Shown in pieces: positions 1 through 7,950 of a stretch of 36,636 nucleotides of DNA (position 1 is the stretch's first letter; every line of letters begins with the position of its first letter). The stretch is taken from assembly GCA_016215025.1 (NCBI GenBank), contig JACRMI010000109.1, forward strand, positions 1 to 36,636, read 5' to 3'. Source of the DNA: Chloroflexota bacterium (lineage in GTDB: Bacteria; Chloroflexota; Anaerolineae; UBA4142). The translations under genes were made by a program, and so were the position numbers. The notes beneath the pieces were generated by a model. It had not been told where the DNA came from. It searched no databases and saw nothing but the letters and a program-made list of their open reading frames with translations.

Positions 1-45
1 CCCGATTCGTTTAAACCAAGTATCATAGAGTCGGTTGATCGACAT
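1..45 (-). CDS. Transposase, N-terminal fragment (runs off the window)
   Basis: Reading leftward from the ATG at 45-43, the first 15 residues are MSINRLYDTWFKRIG, after which the window ends. A strong ribosome site (GGAGG) lies just upstream of the start at the right spacing, and a plausible promoter lies at 80-107. The N-terminal pattern (M-S-I-x-R-L-Y-x-T-W-F-K-R-I) resembles, from memory, DDE transposases that begin MSI.RLYETWFKRI; only 15 residues are available, so the family is not firm. The neighbouring ISAs1 element and recombinase fit a mobile-element cluster. Confidence 0.55.
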   Translation of the reverse strand, partial: MSINRLYDTWFKRIG

Positions 46-79
46 TGGGAACCTCCGTCAAGTAGTTTGGGCAAAACCT

Positions 80-107
80 ATCTTAACAGAGGAACAGTGT
101 CGGTCAA
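80..107 (-). promoter_or_regulatory. Candidate promoter of the left-edge transposase
   Basis: On the minus strand TTGACC (107-102) and TAAGAT (85-80) are separated by 16 bp and lie 35-60 bp upstream of the ATG at 45. The -10 box matches consensus at four of six positions. This is a motif reading only. Confidence 0.35.
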
Positions 108-321
108 CTATCGTTTTTGTAAAACTGTCAGGTAGCTAGAATCAGTTCTATATATTCTTCGTTACTTTTCCGCAATTTTGATACCCTGAAATGAGTCGCA
201 GGGCTTAAATATTTTGATGGATTAAAGGAAACTTGATCTGTGAACTCAAATGCAAATCGAACAAGCAAATCGAATAATGCTGAAGAAGTAGCATCGTATA
301 GATGATCTACAATGATATTCT
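108..321. other. Gap with no recognisable gene
   Basis: AT-rich sequence between the left-edge transposase leader and the ISAs1 element. It probably contains the right end of the left-edge insertion sequence and the original upstream flank of the tyrosine recombinase, now separated from it by the ISAs1 insertion. I see no convincing reading frame with a ribosome site. The short palindrome ATTCTAGAAT at 317-326 spans the ISAs1 target. Confidence 0.4.
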
Positions 322-330
322 AGAATTATT

Positions 331-347
331 AGGGTTTTGTCAAAGTC
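331..347 (+). repeat. Left terminal inverted repeat of the ISAs1 element
   Basis: AGGGTTTTGTCAAAGTC pairs with the right end at 1570-1586 with one mismatch. The flanking copy of the target duplication, AGAATTATT, is at 322-330. Confidence 0.85.
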
Positions 348-401
348 GTAGTCCATCGAGTATACTTCCTCTTGGCGATCAACCAAGAGAGGAGGTGCCC
401 G

Positions 402-1571
402 ATGGACCAACCTCAGTATACCACACTCACGGAAGCATTGAAGTTCGTTCCTGATCCGCGTCACGCACGCGGCAAGCGTTATGCTTGGCTGTTCTTGCTC
501 ACCTTGATCGCGGCGGCAATGATCAGCGGGCAAAAAACGGTCAATGCGATTGCGGATTGGGTTCAAGTGCATGCGGAGGAACTGCGCCAAGCCCTGAACC
601 CGTCCACCGGACGGATGCCCAGTGGGTCGACGTTCTATCGCACAGTGCGGCAGGTTGATCTGGTAGCGCTCGAAGCTCAGTTGTCTGAGTTCGCCGAGCC
701 GCTGGCCAGGGAAAAAACTCAAGTCGCCACTATCACAACGGCGGATGGTCAGATGCTTCAAGGTCAAGCCTTTGATGGTAAGGAAGTACGCGGTTCGCAA
801 GCGCATGGTCAGCCCCTGACGTTAGTGAGTTTAGTCCAACACGAAACAGGGATTACACTCGCGCAGGTTGAAACCGATACCAAAAGCAATGAAATCCCCG
901 CGGCCGCGCAACTGTTGGCCGGGCGTGACCTGACGAACACCGTAACCACCATGGATGCGCTGCATACGCAACGTGCCTTGGCGCAACAAATCTTGGATCA
1001 ACACGGGCAGTACTTCATGGTCGTGAAAGAGAATCAACCCACCCTTTACCAAGCGATTGAGTTGCTCTTTGAGCAGCCTCCCTGGCTCGCGCAAGAACGC
1101 GCGCAGCAATATCATGTGTATACTTATGCGAACAAGGGGCACGGTCGCCGCGAAAAACGGTGCTTGGAAAGTAGCCCCAGCCTGAATACCTTTGTGGACT
1201 TTCCCGGCGTGGGGCAAGTCATGCGGCGGCAATGTGAACGAGTGATCGTCAAGACCGGCGAAATCAGTCGTGAGACCCGCTACGGCATTACCAGTCTCCG
1301 CTTTGTGCAAGCCAGTGCGCAGCAATTGGAATTACTGTGGCGGCGGCATTGGACGATCGAGAATCGGGATCATTATGTGCGCGATGTGACACTGGGTGAA
1401 GATGCTTGCCAGGTGCACACCGGGCATGCCGCGCATGCGTTGGCGACTTTTCGGAATACCATTCTCAGTCTGTTTCGCTGGAAAAGTTGGGACAACATCG
1501 CTTCCGCGGTTCGCTACTATGCAGCATCGGTGACTCGCGCGTTGGGATTGATCGGAGCGTTGTCACCCTGA
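402..1571 (+). CDS. ISAs1-family DDE transposase
   Basis: Catalyses cut-and-paste movement of the surrounding element. The start at ATG 402 is preferred over the upstream TTG at 372 because GAGGAGGTG lies just before it. The protein is 389 aa, near the family's usual 300-380. The DDE triad is readable: Asp125 in FDGKEVRGS, Asp185 in TTMDALHTQ and Glu320 in RRHWTIENR. The VVKENQ motif and the closing DVTLGED segment are also present. The stop TGA overlaps the right terminal repeat by a few bases. No truncation or frameshift is seen, so the gene should be functional. Confidence 0.93.
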   Translation: MDQPQYTTLTEALKFVPDPRHARGKRYAWLFLLTLIAAAMISGQKTVNAIADWVQVHAEELRQALNPSTGRMPSGSTFYRTVRQVDLVALEAQLSEFAEPLAREKTQVATITTADGQMLQGQAFDGKEVRGSQAHGQPLTLVSLVQHETGITLAQVETDTKSNEIPAAAQLLAGRDLTNTVTTMDALHTQRALAQQILDQHGQYFMVVKENQPTLYQAIELLFEQPPWLAQERAQQYHVYTYANKGHGRREKRCLESSPSLNTFVDFPGVGQVMRRQCERVIVKTGEISRETRYGITSLRFVQASAQQLELLWRRHWTIENRDHYVRDVTLGEDACQVHTGHAAHALATFRNTILSLFRWKSWDNIASAVRYYAASVTRALGLIGALSP

Positions 1572-1586
1572 CTTTGACAAAGCCCT
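1570..1586 (-). repeat. Right terminal inverted repeat of the ISAs1 element
   Basis: Reverse complement reads AGGGCTTTGTCAAAGTC and matches the left end at 16 of 17 positions. The second copy of the 9-bp target duplication follows at 1589-1597. Confidence 0.85.
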
Positions 1587-1598
1587 AAAGAATTATTG

Positions 1599-1678
1599 TT
1601 ATCTCTTGTCTTTGCCCATTTTCGATGTATAATTGGCGCATATTCGCCATTTAACGGGCAAAAAAAGACAAGAGATAA
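1599..1678 (+). promoter_or_regulatory. Inverted-repeat operator/promoter of the tyrosine recombinase
   Basis: TTATCTCTTGTCTTT at 1599-1613 is perfectly repeated in inverse orientation at 1664-1678, with GCCC/GGGC pairs inside and a smaller GGCG/CGCC dyad at the centre (about 1635-1648). A promoter lies within: TTGTCT (1606-1611), 16 bp, TATAAT (1628-1633). The left arm covers the -35 box and the right arm would fall in the early transcript. This could be an operator for self-regulation, or recombinase arm-type or crossover sites. Function is inferred. Confidence 0.5.
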
Positions 1679-1682
1679 TTTT

Positions 1683-2540
1683 TTGCCTTTGCCTGCCAAG
1701 TCCTCTCTCGATCCGTTGAAAGAATTTGAACGGTATTTGCGCTCCCAGGATCGCGCCGAGAAAACGATCACCGATTATCTCACGGACCTGCACTTGTTCG
1801 CTGAATGGTTCAAAGAAACCAACGATGAACCCTTCAAACCCAAGTCCCTTACACCAACCGATGTACGCGATTATCGGGCGTACCTGCTCAACGTCAAACG
1901 CCAATCGCCGGCGACGATCAATCGACGCTTGGTCACCTTACGCGTTTTCTGTCGCTGGGCGCTCAATGCAGAACTGATTGCATCCAATCCAACAAACGCC
2001 ATCAAACCCGTGAAACAAGTTCAACAAGCCCCGCGCTGGCTCGACCGCAAAGAGCAGTACGCCTTGCGCCGCGCGTCGGAAAAGGACGGCGATCCACGCA
2101 ATCTCGCGATCATCCTCTTGCTGACGAATACGGGGTTACGGGTGTCCGAAGTGGCTGGGTTGAAACTCAGTGATATCGAGATGAGTGATCGGAAAGGACA
2201 AGTGACGGTTCATGGCAAAGGCACCAAGGTGCGCACGATTCCACTGAACGCAGAGATTCGCAAAGCGTTACGCGACTTTCTCGCCAAGCGTCCCAAAGTG
2301 CACCACCATGCACTCTACCTGAATAAAAAAGGGGAAGCGCTGGGGCGCTTGGCAAGACTCGAGCGCGTCACGCCACATATGCTACGTCACACGATTGCCA
2401 AGAATCTGGTCGATCAAAGTGTATCGCTCGACCAAGTGGTGATGCTGATGGGGCATCGGAGTTTGACTACCACGGCACGGTACACTCAGCCATCACAGCA
2501 GGATCTGGCAAGAGCGGTTGAGAAATTGACGAATGAGTAG
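1683..2540 (+). CDS. Tyrosine recombinase/integrase (XerC/D type)
   Basis: Cuts and rejoins DNA through a phosphotyrosine link. The frame is open from 1596, but 1596-1678 is occupied by the promoter and inverted repeat, so a start at TTG 1683 (285 aa) is chosen; TTG 1689 or 1716 are alternatives, and none has a strong ribosome site. An N-terminal core-binding SAM-like domain covers roughly residues 10-110. All catalytic residues are visible: Arg153 (TGLRVSEV), Lys near 179 (HGKGTK), His232 and Arg235 (HMLRH), His258 (MGHRS) and Tyr267 (ARYTQ). Between GEAL and LERVTPH only about five residues remain where relatives usually have about twenty, suggesting an in-frame deletion before the HxxR box. 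It converges with the leftward gene ending at 2571. Confidence 0.85.
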   Translation: MPLPAKSSLDPLKEFERYLRSQDRAEKTITDYLTDLHLFAEWFKETNDEPFKPKSLTPTDVRDYRAYLLNVKRQSPATINRRLVTLRVFCRWALNAELIASNPTNAIKPVKQVQQAPRWLDRKEQYALRRASEKDGDPRNLAIILLLTNTGLRVSEVAGLKLSDIEMSDRKGQVTVHGKGTKVRTIPLNAEIRKALRDFLAKRPKVHHHALYLNKKGEALGRLARLERVTPHMLRHTIAKNLVDQSVSLDQVVMLMGHRSLTTTARYTQPSQQDLARAVEKLTNE

Positions 2541-2570
2541 CGGATGAAATGGAATACGCTGAGACCGCGT

Positions 2571-3593
2571 TCACACACGAATCTCGACACCGTGACCGCG
2601 GTCATCCGTCAGAATTTCGAACGCGGCGCGATGCTGGGTTGAGAGAATTTCGGGTTGGCTAGTTTTACCATTGTGCTTGCGAATCAACTGTAGTTCACAC
2701 GTTGCAATCTTGGTGTTGAGGCAATGCTTAATACCGCCAGGTGGATTGGAGTAATTCAACCCGACAAACGCTTCGCGTGGCGCCACAATTTTTCCTTCCA
2801 ATCGTACGTCGTGCGTCTCCGACCGAAAAGCCCACTCGAAATAACGAAATGCCCCACGCGCGCGAAACGACTGCATCAAATTGTTGAGCGCGATTTCTTC
2901 GCCGCGATGCCGCAACACCATCGGCGTCATTGGCGGCGTCCACAGCGGTCCGAGCTTGAGGCGTGCCGTTGCCACTTCGAGGAAACTATCGGGGTCATTG
3001 TCAAAGCCGGCGACTTGCCCCCAGGCATACAAATCAGTATGCTTGGCACCCCAGTTATGGTTTTGACTGCCGACCCAGTTCGCCACGTCGATTTCTTTTC
3101 CATCCACTGTCAAGATTCCATTGAAGACTGCCATCGGCAAGCTGACCAGACTCTTGGCTTTGGGCAATGATGCGTCGTACAGATTCAAAGGTAACAGGAA
3201 CAAGGGTTCGGCGTCACCACCGAATGTGAGATTCCACGAAATACTGTGCCCTTCAGAATGAGCCGCCCCGTTCAATCGACCCGGTTGCAAACTAGCGTCG
3301 CCGACTTGGACATAGAACTCCTGGGTTTTGAAGACGCACGCAACCAAGGGGACCTCTTGCTTGACCGCGACGTGCTGTTGAGTTTCACCGTCGAAGCAGA
3401 CTGCCCACAGTTCGCCGATGGCATTTTCGGGATAGCGGTCAGGACTGAAGACAGTATAGCGAATCCAAAACGCGAGTGGGCGGCTGGGGTGATTCGCGCG
3501 CAGGAAGAAGCTTTCGTAATGTCCTGCAGGCTGCCCAAGTTGATAGCGTGTGTGGTTAGCTTGTTGACGCATTTGTACAAGTGTGGAACTCAT
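2571..3593 (-). CDS. CrtC/AttH-like (lipocalin-like) protein of unknown role
   Basis: A 340-residue soluble protein without signal peptide. The pattern (N-terminal GHYESFFLRANHP, then WIRYTVFSP, ELWAVCFD, a central NHNWG followed by LYAWGQ) recalls the two-lobed beta-barrel superfamily that includes AttH, carotenoid 1,2-hydratase CrtC and tocopherol cyclase-like proteins. The HNWG and AWGQ motifs support the assignment, but no substrate can be named. ATG 3593 is chosen because AGGA lies a few bases upstream; the frame is open for 14 more codons. It starts 39 bp after the SEC-C/TPR gene, in the same direction, so the two are probably co-transcribed. Confidence 0.55.
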   Translation of the reverse strand: MSSTLVQMRQQANHTRYQLGQPAGHYESFFLRANHPSRPLAFWIRYTVFSPDRYPENAIGELWAVCFDGETQQHVAVKQEVPLVACVFKTQEFYVQVGDASLQPGRLNGAAHSEGHSISWNLTFGGDAEPLFLLPLNLYDASLPKAKSLVSLPMAVFNGILTVDGKEIDVANWVGSQNHNWGAKHTDLYAWGQVAGFDNDPDSFLEVATARLKLGPLWTPPMTPMVLRHRGEEIALNNLMQSFRARGAFRYFEWAFRSETHDVRLEGKIVAPREAFVGLNYSNPPGGIKHCLNTKIATCELQLIRKHNGKTSQPEILSTQHRAAFEILTDDRGHGVEIRV

Positions 3594-3631
3594 TTGTCCT
3601 GTCGTTTCTCGTCTACCAGTCCAAGGACGTT

Positions 3632-6169
3632 TCAAATTCCAATTGCCTGGCGTGCGCTCCGTGATAGTTCGAGTTCATCTGCCAACGCGCGGACCCCGCG
3701 CTCGATAGTTGCCCAATGACTGCGCCGCGAATGCCGTTCCATTTCGACGCGACCCTCACGTGCCAGTTCTGCTGCGCGCTCCAAATTGCCCTTCGCCGCA
3801 TAAGCCATCGCCAAATAGAAATAGCCCGATGCGGTCGCGCGCAATTTCTTGAGATCAATCTTTTCGATAGTGCGATCGAATTCTCGCAAGCGCAAATGCA
3901 GTTCGACCCACATGTACCAAAAGCCCCACCGATCGATCTCGGGTGCCTTCAGATCTTCCGCCCACAGTTGACGCGCCGCATCAAAGTTGTGGGCGCGCGC
4001 TTCGACAATGCCGAGCCAATGATTCCGCGCTGGCTCACTGTCAACTTTTTGCAGACTTGCCCGCGCACCCGCGAGATCATGCCGCCGCATTTGAATCTTG
4101 GCGAGTCCCAAGTAATATTTTTCCGATTCCTCATCAGTGTCGTTCATCGCGTGCCAAAATTTTTCCGCTTCATCCACCCGATTGAAATCGAGGAACGTTT
4201 CAATGATCTCTTCGTACAAATCACCTTGGTCATCCTCAGCGACGTTATCGAGACCGCGTCGCAGTGTTGCAATTGCATCGTCAGGACGATTCAACAAATC
4301 GCGTTGGACTGCCGCAAGCGTGGTGAGCGCGCTCAAACTGTCGGGTTCACTTTCGATCAACTCATTCAACTCGCGCAAGGCGCGCTCCATCTCGCCACGC
4401 TCGGCACGCATCTCAGCGATGTCGGCTCGAATCACGTCAGGATTGTCGGGATCGAGCGCAAGAAATTCTTCGAGCAAGGCGCTCCCCTCGTCATAGCGTT
4501 GGAACGTCGCCAGGCGATAACCGAGTTGCAACAATGTCTCATCCAAGATTTCGATGAGATCCCAGGTTTCGGCAAACTCTAGATCGTCTTCGTTGACAAT
4601 GGGATATTTCGCGCGAAAGGCGCGCCACGCTGCCAACGCATCGTCCACGCGATCATCAAAGGTCAATTCATCAATCTCATCCAGTGTGGCTTTCATTTCG
4701 TCTTCGAGCCGCGACTCGGCGACCAACTCTTGATCGGTGATCCCCAGTTGCTGTTTCAATTCGCTAAAATCATAAGCGATTTTGCCACGATGCACGCGCC
4801 CACTTTCGGATGCTTCGATCTCTTTCAACAAGCGAATCACGCGCACACGCCCGCCAAATGTTTTCACGGCTTCGCGCGGCGTTTTGTCTTCTAGCGCAGG
4901 AATTTTCTCATCGAGCCACTGGCGATGGAACTGGGCTTCCATCTCCGCTTGCATCGCCTCAAGCTCTTCGGGCAGTTCTTTTTCTTCCTCTTCAATTTCT
5001 TGTTCGGGCTTTTCAGGCGTCTGCGCCAGCATCTCTTCGACCGATTTGATTTCGTCTTCGCGATGCTGAATCGCGTTGCCGAGTCGTTGTGCGAGCAAAT
5101 CCTTGCCCGCTTCCAAGCGTCGACGCGAGGTCACTTCCAGGGTCAGCGTTTCGCGCGTAAGAAATAAATGCCCCAGGTTGCGAAAGCCACCGCGCGCTTC
5201 ACCCATCGCGGGCCTGTGCTCGAACGCGGGACCGTGCGTGCGCAATAGTTCGAGCGATTCGCCTTCTTCGCTCCAGCCAAACGAAACCTCATCGTCTTCT
5301 GCCTCATCTTCGATAAATTCTTGTGCACCGCGCAAGCCCGCCAGCGCAACCGTGTAATCCAACACGTCGAAGGTGGCTTTGCAAAATTCGCTCACGTCGC
5401 CTTCCGCCGTAATCACGGTGGGTGGTGTGCTCAGCGCGGGAATCACTTCGTCTTCGATGAATTGGATGAGGAGTTGCGACGACGCGTGGAGAAAATCTTC
5501 GTACGTGGATTCGGGGTGGTTGAATTGATAATGCGACCATTGTTCGGAGAGGAAGCCACGCACCCAGTCGCGGTAGCGCGCAGGTAAGCGCATGCCCGTT
5601 GCGCCGCCCATTTCGTAGTGATCGCCGGTCCGCATCAAGCGCGAGACAATAATTTCCCAGCGATTCAAATCCTGTGTGCCGCGTTTTTCGCGCACGTCAA
5701 ATTCCTCGCCGGACACCAGATCGCGCAAACGCATGCCGACACCCTGCTCGACCGCGATCACTTCGAATGCCGTCAAGCGCGAATGTTGCCAGCCCTCGAT
5801 CAGTACGCGTTCCTCCGCCGATAAATGCTGGATGTGTTCTGCGGCAAAGCGTTTGATCACGCGCTTGCCATCGGGCAGACGATAATCGTGGATGAAATAA
5901 TCGAGCGCGCGCTGAAAATCGATCATGCTGTCTTGATCGTCGGGGGTTTGGAATTCGTATCCGAGAAAGAATTTGAATGCGTTCTCAAAATTGGATTTGA
6001 ATTCGCGCTGCAACCCGTACAGGTCGAGTCGTTCAATCAAGTTGTTGTGCACGAGCACCCGACTGGTCGCCGCCTCGTCCTCGCGCATGTGACAATTCTT
6101 GTATTTCTTGCCGCTGCCGCACCAGCACGGATCGTTGCGACCTGGCTTGGGTTCAGGTTTAGATGCCAT
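3632..6169 (-). CDS. SEC-C motif protein with C-terminal TPR-like repeats
   Basis: An 845-residue protein. Residues 10-27 form a SEC-C zinc-binding motif (GRNDPCWCGSGKKYKNCH; Cys15, Cys17, Cys26, His27), as at the end of SecA and in many uncharacterised bacterial proteins. The middle is rich in acidic residues, with a run of Glu around residues 395-405 that may be a coiled coil. The last 270 residues are helical repeats of TPR type (LAAVQRDLLNRPDDAIATLRRG, YYLGLAKIQMRRHDLAGA). A role as scaffold or adaptor is an inference; the function is unknown. Start ATG 6169 follows GGAG at good spacing. Confidence 0.75.
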   Translation of the reverse strand: MASKPEPKPGRNDPCWCGSGKKYKNCHMREDEAATSRVLVHNNLIERLDLYGLQREFKSNFENAFKFFLGYEFQTPDDQDSMIDFQRALDYFIHDYRLPDGKRVIKRFAAEHIQHLSAEERVLIEGWQHSRLTAFEVIAVEQGVGMRLRDLVSGEEFDVREKRGTQDLNRWEIIVSRLMRTGDHYEMGGATGMRLPARYRDWVRGFLSEQWSHYQFNHPESTYEDFLHASSQLLIQFIEDEVIPALSTPPTVITAEGDVSEFCKATFDVLDYTVALAGLRGAQEFIEDEAEDDEVSFGWSEEGESLELLRTHGPAFEHRPAMGEARGGFRNLGHLFLTRETLTLEVTSRRRLEAGKDLLAQRLGNAIQHREDEIKSVEEMLAQTPEKPEQEIEEEEKELPEELEAMQAEMEAQFHRQWLDEKIPALEDKTPREAVKTFGGRVRVIRLLKEIEASESGRVHRGKIAYDFSELKQQLGITDQELVAESRLEDEMKATLDEIDELTFDDRVDDALAAWRAFRAKYPIVNEDDLEFAETWDLIEILDETLLQLGYRLATFQRYDEGSALLEEFLALDPDNPDVIRADIAEMRAERGEMERALRELNELIESEPDSLSALTTLAAVQRDLLNRPDDAIATLRRGLDNVAEDDQGDLYEEIIETFLDFNRVDEAEKFWHAMNDTDEESEKYYLGLAKIQMRRHDLAGARASLQKVDSEPARNHWLGIVEARAHNFDAARQLWAEDLKAPEIDRWGFWYMWVELHLRLREFDRTIEKIDLKKLRATASGYFYLAMAYAAKGNLERAAELAREGRVEMERHSRRSHWATIERGVRALADELELSRSARQAIGI

Positions 6170-6209
6170 TCGAAATCTCCGTTCTTCTGGGCGAGGATTC
6201 TATAGTTTG

Positions 6210-6467
6210 CTATTCGATAAACCTCTTCCAATCAAGGGCCCTATCATATTCATCACGCGTGCCTTTGCCCGCTGCGCCGAACAACTCCCGGGTTAGCCCC
6301 GAAGCCATAACAACTTTCGAGGGAGCGGTCAGCTGCTGGCACATTAATTCAAGTTCACGCATCATTGCATCAATCCGCTCAACAATTTGGCGCGTATCCA
6401 GCGCTGTACGTTTGGGGTTCCGTGCCGTGTGACGAGTCGTACGCTTTGTCGATCTACGCCGAGTCAT
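6210..6467 (-). CDS. Small antitoxin-like protein, orphan
   Basis: An 85-residue protein starting at ATG 6467 after a clear AGGAG. The N-terminus is strongly basic (MTRRRSTKRTTRHTARNPKR) and the middle is one helix (IDAMMRELELMCQQL). The C-terminal LFGAAGKGTRDEYDRALDWKRF resembles, from memory, the tail of small proteins encoded just upstream of PIN-domain toxins in Chloroflexi and cyanobacteria. No toxin gene follows; the next gene 40 bp downstream is the SEC-C protein. It may be an orphan antitoxin or a DNA-binding partner of its neighbours. It lies 73 bp after abiEii in the same direction. Confidence 0.6.
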   Translation of the reverse strand: MTRRRSTKRTTRHTARNPKRTALDTRQIVERIDAMMRELELMCQQLTAPSKVVMASGLTRELFGAAGKGTRDEYDRALDWKRFIE

Positions 6468-6540
6468 AAGAAACTCCTGTAGGTATATCCCCATTATCGT
6501 TTGCATTGGGAAGCCAAGAAAGGTAGAGGACACACATCGT

Positions 6541-7290
6541 TCATCCGTACCTTTCGAGTTCCGCCATCAGCGTCTTTTTGAAATCGCCGATGATAGGTTG
6601 ATAGGAGCGCGGCAGAAAATCGCCGAGTTCGGCTTTGAAGTTAATACGTGTTCCCGCCAAGACTTGTTTCACTTTGAACAACACCTGATGCTGCTTCGGC
6701 GTAATCATATTCTTCCGCAACATAAAATAACAATCGAAAAAACACTTGCACCGCACGCAAGTGCAGGTGTCGCGCGGCTTGCCACGATCCAACAGTGCCG
6801 CCAGTTTCTCCTCGACCAGTGCTTCTTCTGGCAAAAGCGTCACTGTGTACGCGGGTACAAAATCGCTGGCGACCAACACACCGCGCCCCCTGAGTCCATT
6901 CTTGCGTCGCAGTGAAATCTCAAACAACACTCGCACTTGATAACCGCTGAATTCCAAATCCAGAATGCCCAGATAACCCCCGCTCGTCTTCTTGCTTTCT
7001 TCAATGGAAACCGCGATGCCGGCTTGCTCGATTCCTTCACTTGCGCCGGCAACCCAGTCCTCAATCTCGCTCACGCGGACCCCAAAACCCGAAAAATCCA
7101 AGTCCTCCGAAAAACGTGGGCTGTTATACACAATTCGGAGTGCGGTGCCGCCTTTGAACATCACCTGTTGCGTGCCACGCTGTTGATAAAACCCTGATAA
7201 GAACAGATGCTGGGCATACTCACGCGCAATGTTCAGCTCGGTTGTTTGTTGAGCGATTGCCATTTTCTTGATGGCGTCTGCGGTGATCAA
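6541..7290 (-). CDS. abiEii: AbiEii/AbiGii-family nucleotidyltransferase toxin, with an inserted peptide
   Basis: Toxin half of a type IV toxin-antitoxin pair; relatives are nucleotidyltransferases that stop growth, and several abort phage infection. The 249-residue protein has the nucleotidyltransferase core (KGGTALRIVY, residues 46-55, and SEDLDFS with Asp63 and Asp65) and the later VEEKLAALLDRGKPRD. After Arg173-Asp174 there are nine unusual residues, TCTCVRCKC, before FFDCYFML, where relatives read straight through as RDFYDxYF. The start is TTG 7290, overlapping the abiEi stop by four bases (TTGA), so translation is probably coupled and weak. Whether the insertion leaves activity intact is unknown. 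Confidence 0.85.
   Translation of the reverse strand: MITADAIKKMAIAQQTTELNIAREYAQHLFLSGFYQQRGTQQVMFKGGTALRIVYNSPRFSEDLDFSGFGVRVSEIEDWVAGASEGIEQAGIAVSIEESKKTSGGYLGILDLEFSGYQVRVLFEISLRRKNGLRGRGVLVASDFVPAYTVTLLPEEALVEEKLAALLDRGKPRDTCTCVRCKCFFDCYFMLRKNMITPKQHQVLFKVKQVLAGTRINFKAELGDFLPRSYQPIIGDFKKTLMAELERYG
6742..6768 (-). repeat. 27-bp in-frame hairpin insertion within abiEii
   Basis: Removing 27 bp restores the expected RDFFDCYF reading. The insert contains CACTTGC (6743-6749) and GCAAGTG (6757-6763) separated by seven bases, so it folds as a hairpin, and it adds four Cys residues. Length divisible by three, palindromic core and position in a conserved motif suggest a small invading repeat rather than native sequence. 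Confidence 0.6.
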
Positions 7291-7880
7291 AGTTCCTCCA
7301 AAGTTTTGTCCAAGTCGGGATAATCAAACAGTTTAGCAAACGTTCGCATCTTTGGTTTGGACAGGTGTGCAAGGTCGATGCGTTCGGGCAGTCCTTGCTT
7401 CTTGAGCGCGACAAAGTACAGCGTGTCAACCAATGCTTTCTCAGGTTCGGCGATCCAGATAGTTCGATCGTTGACCCGCTCGGCGATGTACCCTGTGAAT
7501 GCACCACGCTTGATCCGATGATAGACGAACTGCTTTTCTAACACAGCAAAAGTTGCCGTGGTCCGTGTGGTTGCCGAGGTAATGGCATACACCGTTTCTG
7601 GAATGATGTGATAATACGACAGGGCAAACGTGAATGAGACGTAAGAAGGGCGATAGAGCAGATTGGCGATTTCCAATTCGGAAGGCATGTGCGTTGCGAG
7701 TCCGTACAGCCCCCGACGCAATTTGAGCACGTCGCCACGTTTGACCGCGCGGGTCAAGAGAAAACGCAACGCGATCTCCGAAGCTGCCAAGAGATGTTGA
7801 AGGTCTTGCGGACTAAAAACGGTGACGTTGTTCTTCCGCAGTTCGTTTTCGACGATGTGCCAATTGAGTTGTTTAGCCAT
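7287..7880 (-). CDS. abiEi: AbiEi-family antitoxin
   Basis: Antitoxin and self-repressor of the AbiE pair. The 197-residue protein has an N-terminal winged-helix region (FSPQDLQHLLAASEIALRFLLTRAVKRGDVLKLRRGLYGL) and the conserved C-terminal part (YVSFTFALSYYHIIPE, ITSATTRTT, GYIAERVNDRTIWIAEPEKALVDTLYF). ATG 7880 is preferred to the upstream TTG 7898 because it agrees with the mapped promoter; GGAG lies about 12 bases upstream, a little far. AbiEi homologues bind inverted repeats in their own promoter, and such repeats are present here. The stop overlaps the start of abiEii. Confidence 0.88.
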   Translation of the reverse strand: MAKQLNWHIVENELRKNNVTVFSPQDLQHLLAASEIALRFLLTRAVKRGDVLKLRRGLYGLATHMPSELEIANLLYRPSYVSFTFALSYYHIIPETVYAITSATTRTTATFAVLEKQFVYHRIKRGAFTGYIAERVNDRTIWIAEPEKALVDTLYFVALKKQGLPERIDLAHLSKPKMRTFAKLFDYPDLDKTLEEL

Positions 7881-7935
7881 ATTGCTAAATATCTCCAATT
7901 GGCTAAAGTATAGGTCTGCGACGCTATTTTGTCAA
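7872..7935 (-). promoter_or_regulatory. abiEi-abiEii promoter with candidate AbiEi operator
   Basis: On the minus strand a consensus TTGACA (7935-7930) and TATACT (7912-7907) are separated by exactly 17 bp. Three copies of the hexamer GCTAAA or its complement follow: TTTAGC at 7872-7877 and GCTAAA at 7884-7889 form a perfect inverted repeat over the start codon, and another GCTAAA at 7902-7907 abuts the -10 box. The third is 18 bp from the second. This fits autoregulation by AbiEi. Confidence 0.7.
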
Positions 7936-7950
7936 CTGTGGCTTCAAGAA

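Larger units (their letters stand above)
331..1588 (+). mobile_element. Complete ISAs1-family insertion sequence
   Basis: The element is about 1.26 kb, within the size usual for the ISAs1 family, and contains a single transposase gene. Its ends are inverted: AGGGTTTTGTCAAAGTC at 331-347 and the reverse complement AGGGCTTTGTCAAAGTC read from 1586 back to 1570, with one mismatch. The 9-bp AGAATTATT occurs at 322-330 and again at 1589-1597 and reads as a target-site duplication, matching the 8-10 bp known for this family. The inverted ends could be extended two bases outward, which would make the duplication 7 bp. Intact gene, ends and duplication suggest a recent insertion. It sits directly upstream of the tyrosine recombinase promoter. 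Confidence 0.9.

Noticed and set aside
246..806. 186-residue leftward reading frame over the ISAs1 left end and transposase
   Set aside because: It is antisense to a clear transposase, crosses the terminal repeat and has no recognisable domain.
5143..5540. Several antisense frames over the SEC-C/TPR gene
   Set aside because: Composition is Arg/Ser-rich as expected for the complement of an acidic coding region, and the sense gene has a strong ribosome site and domains.
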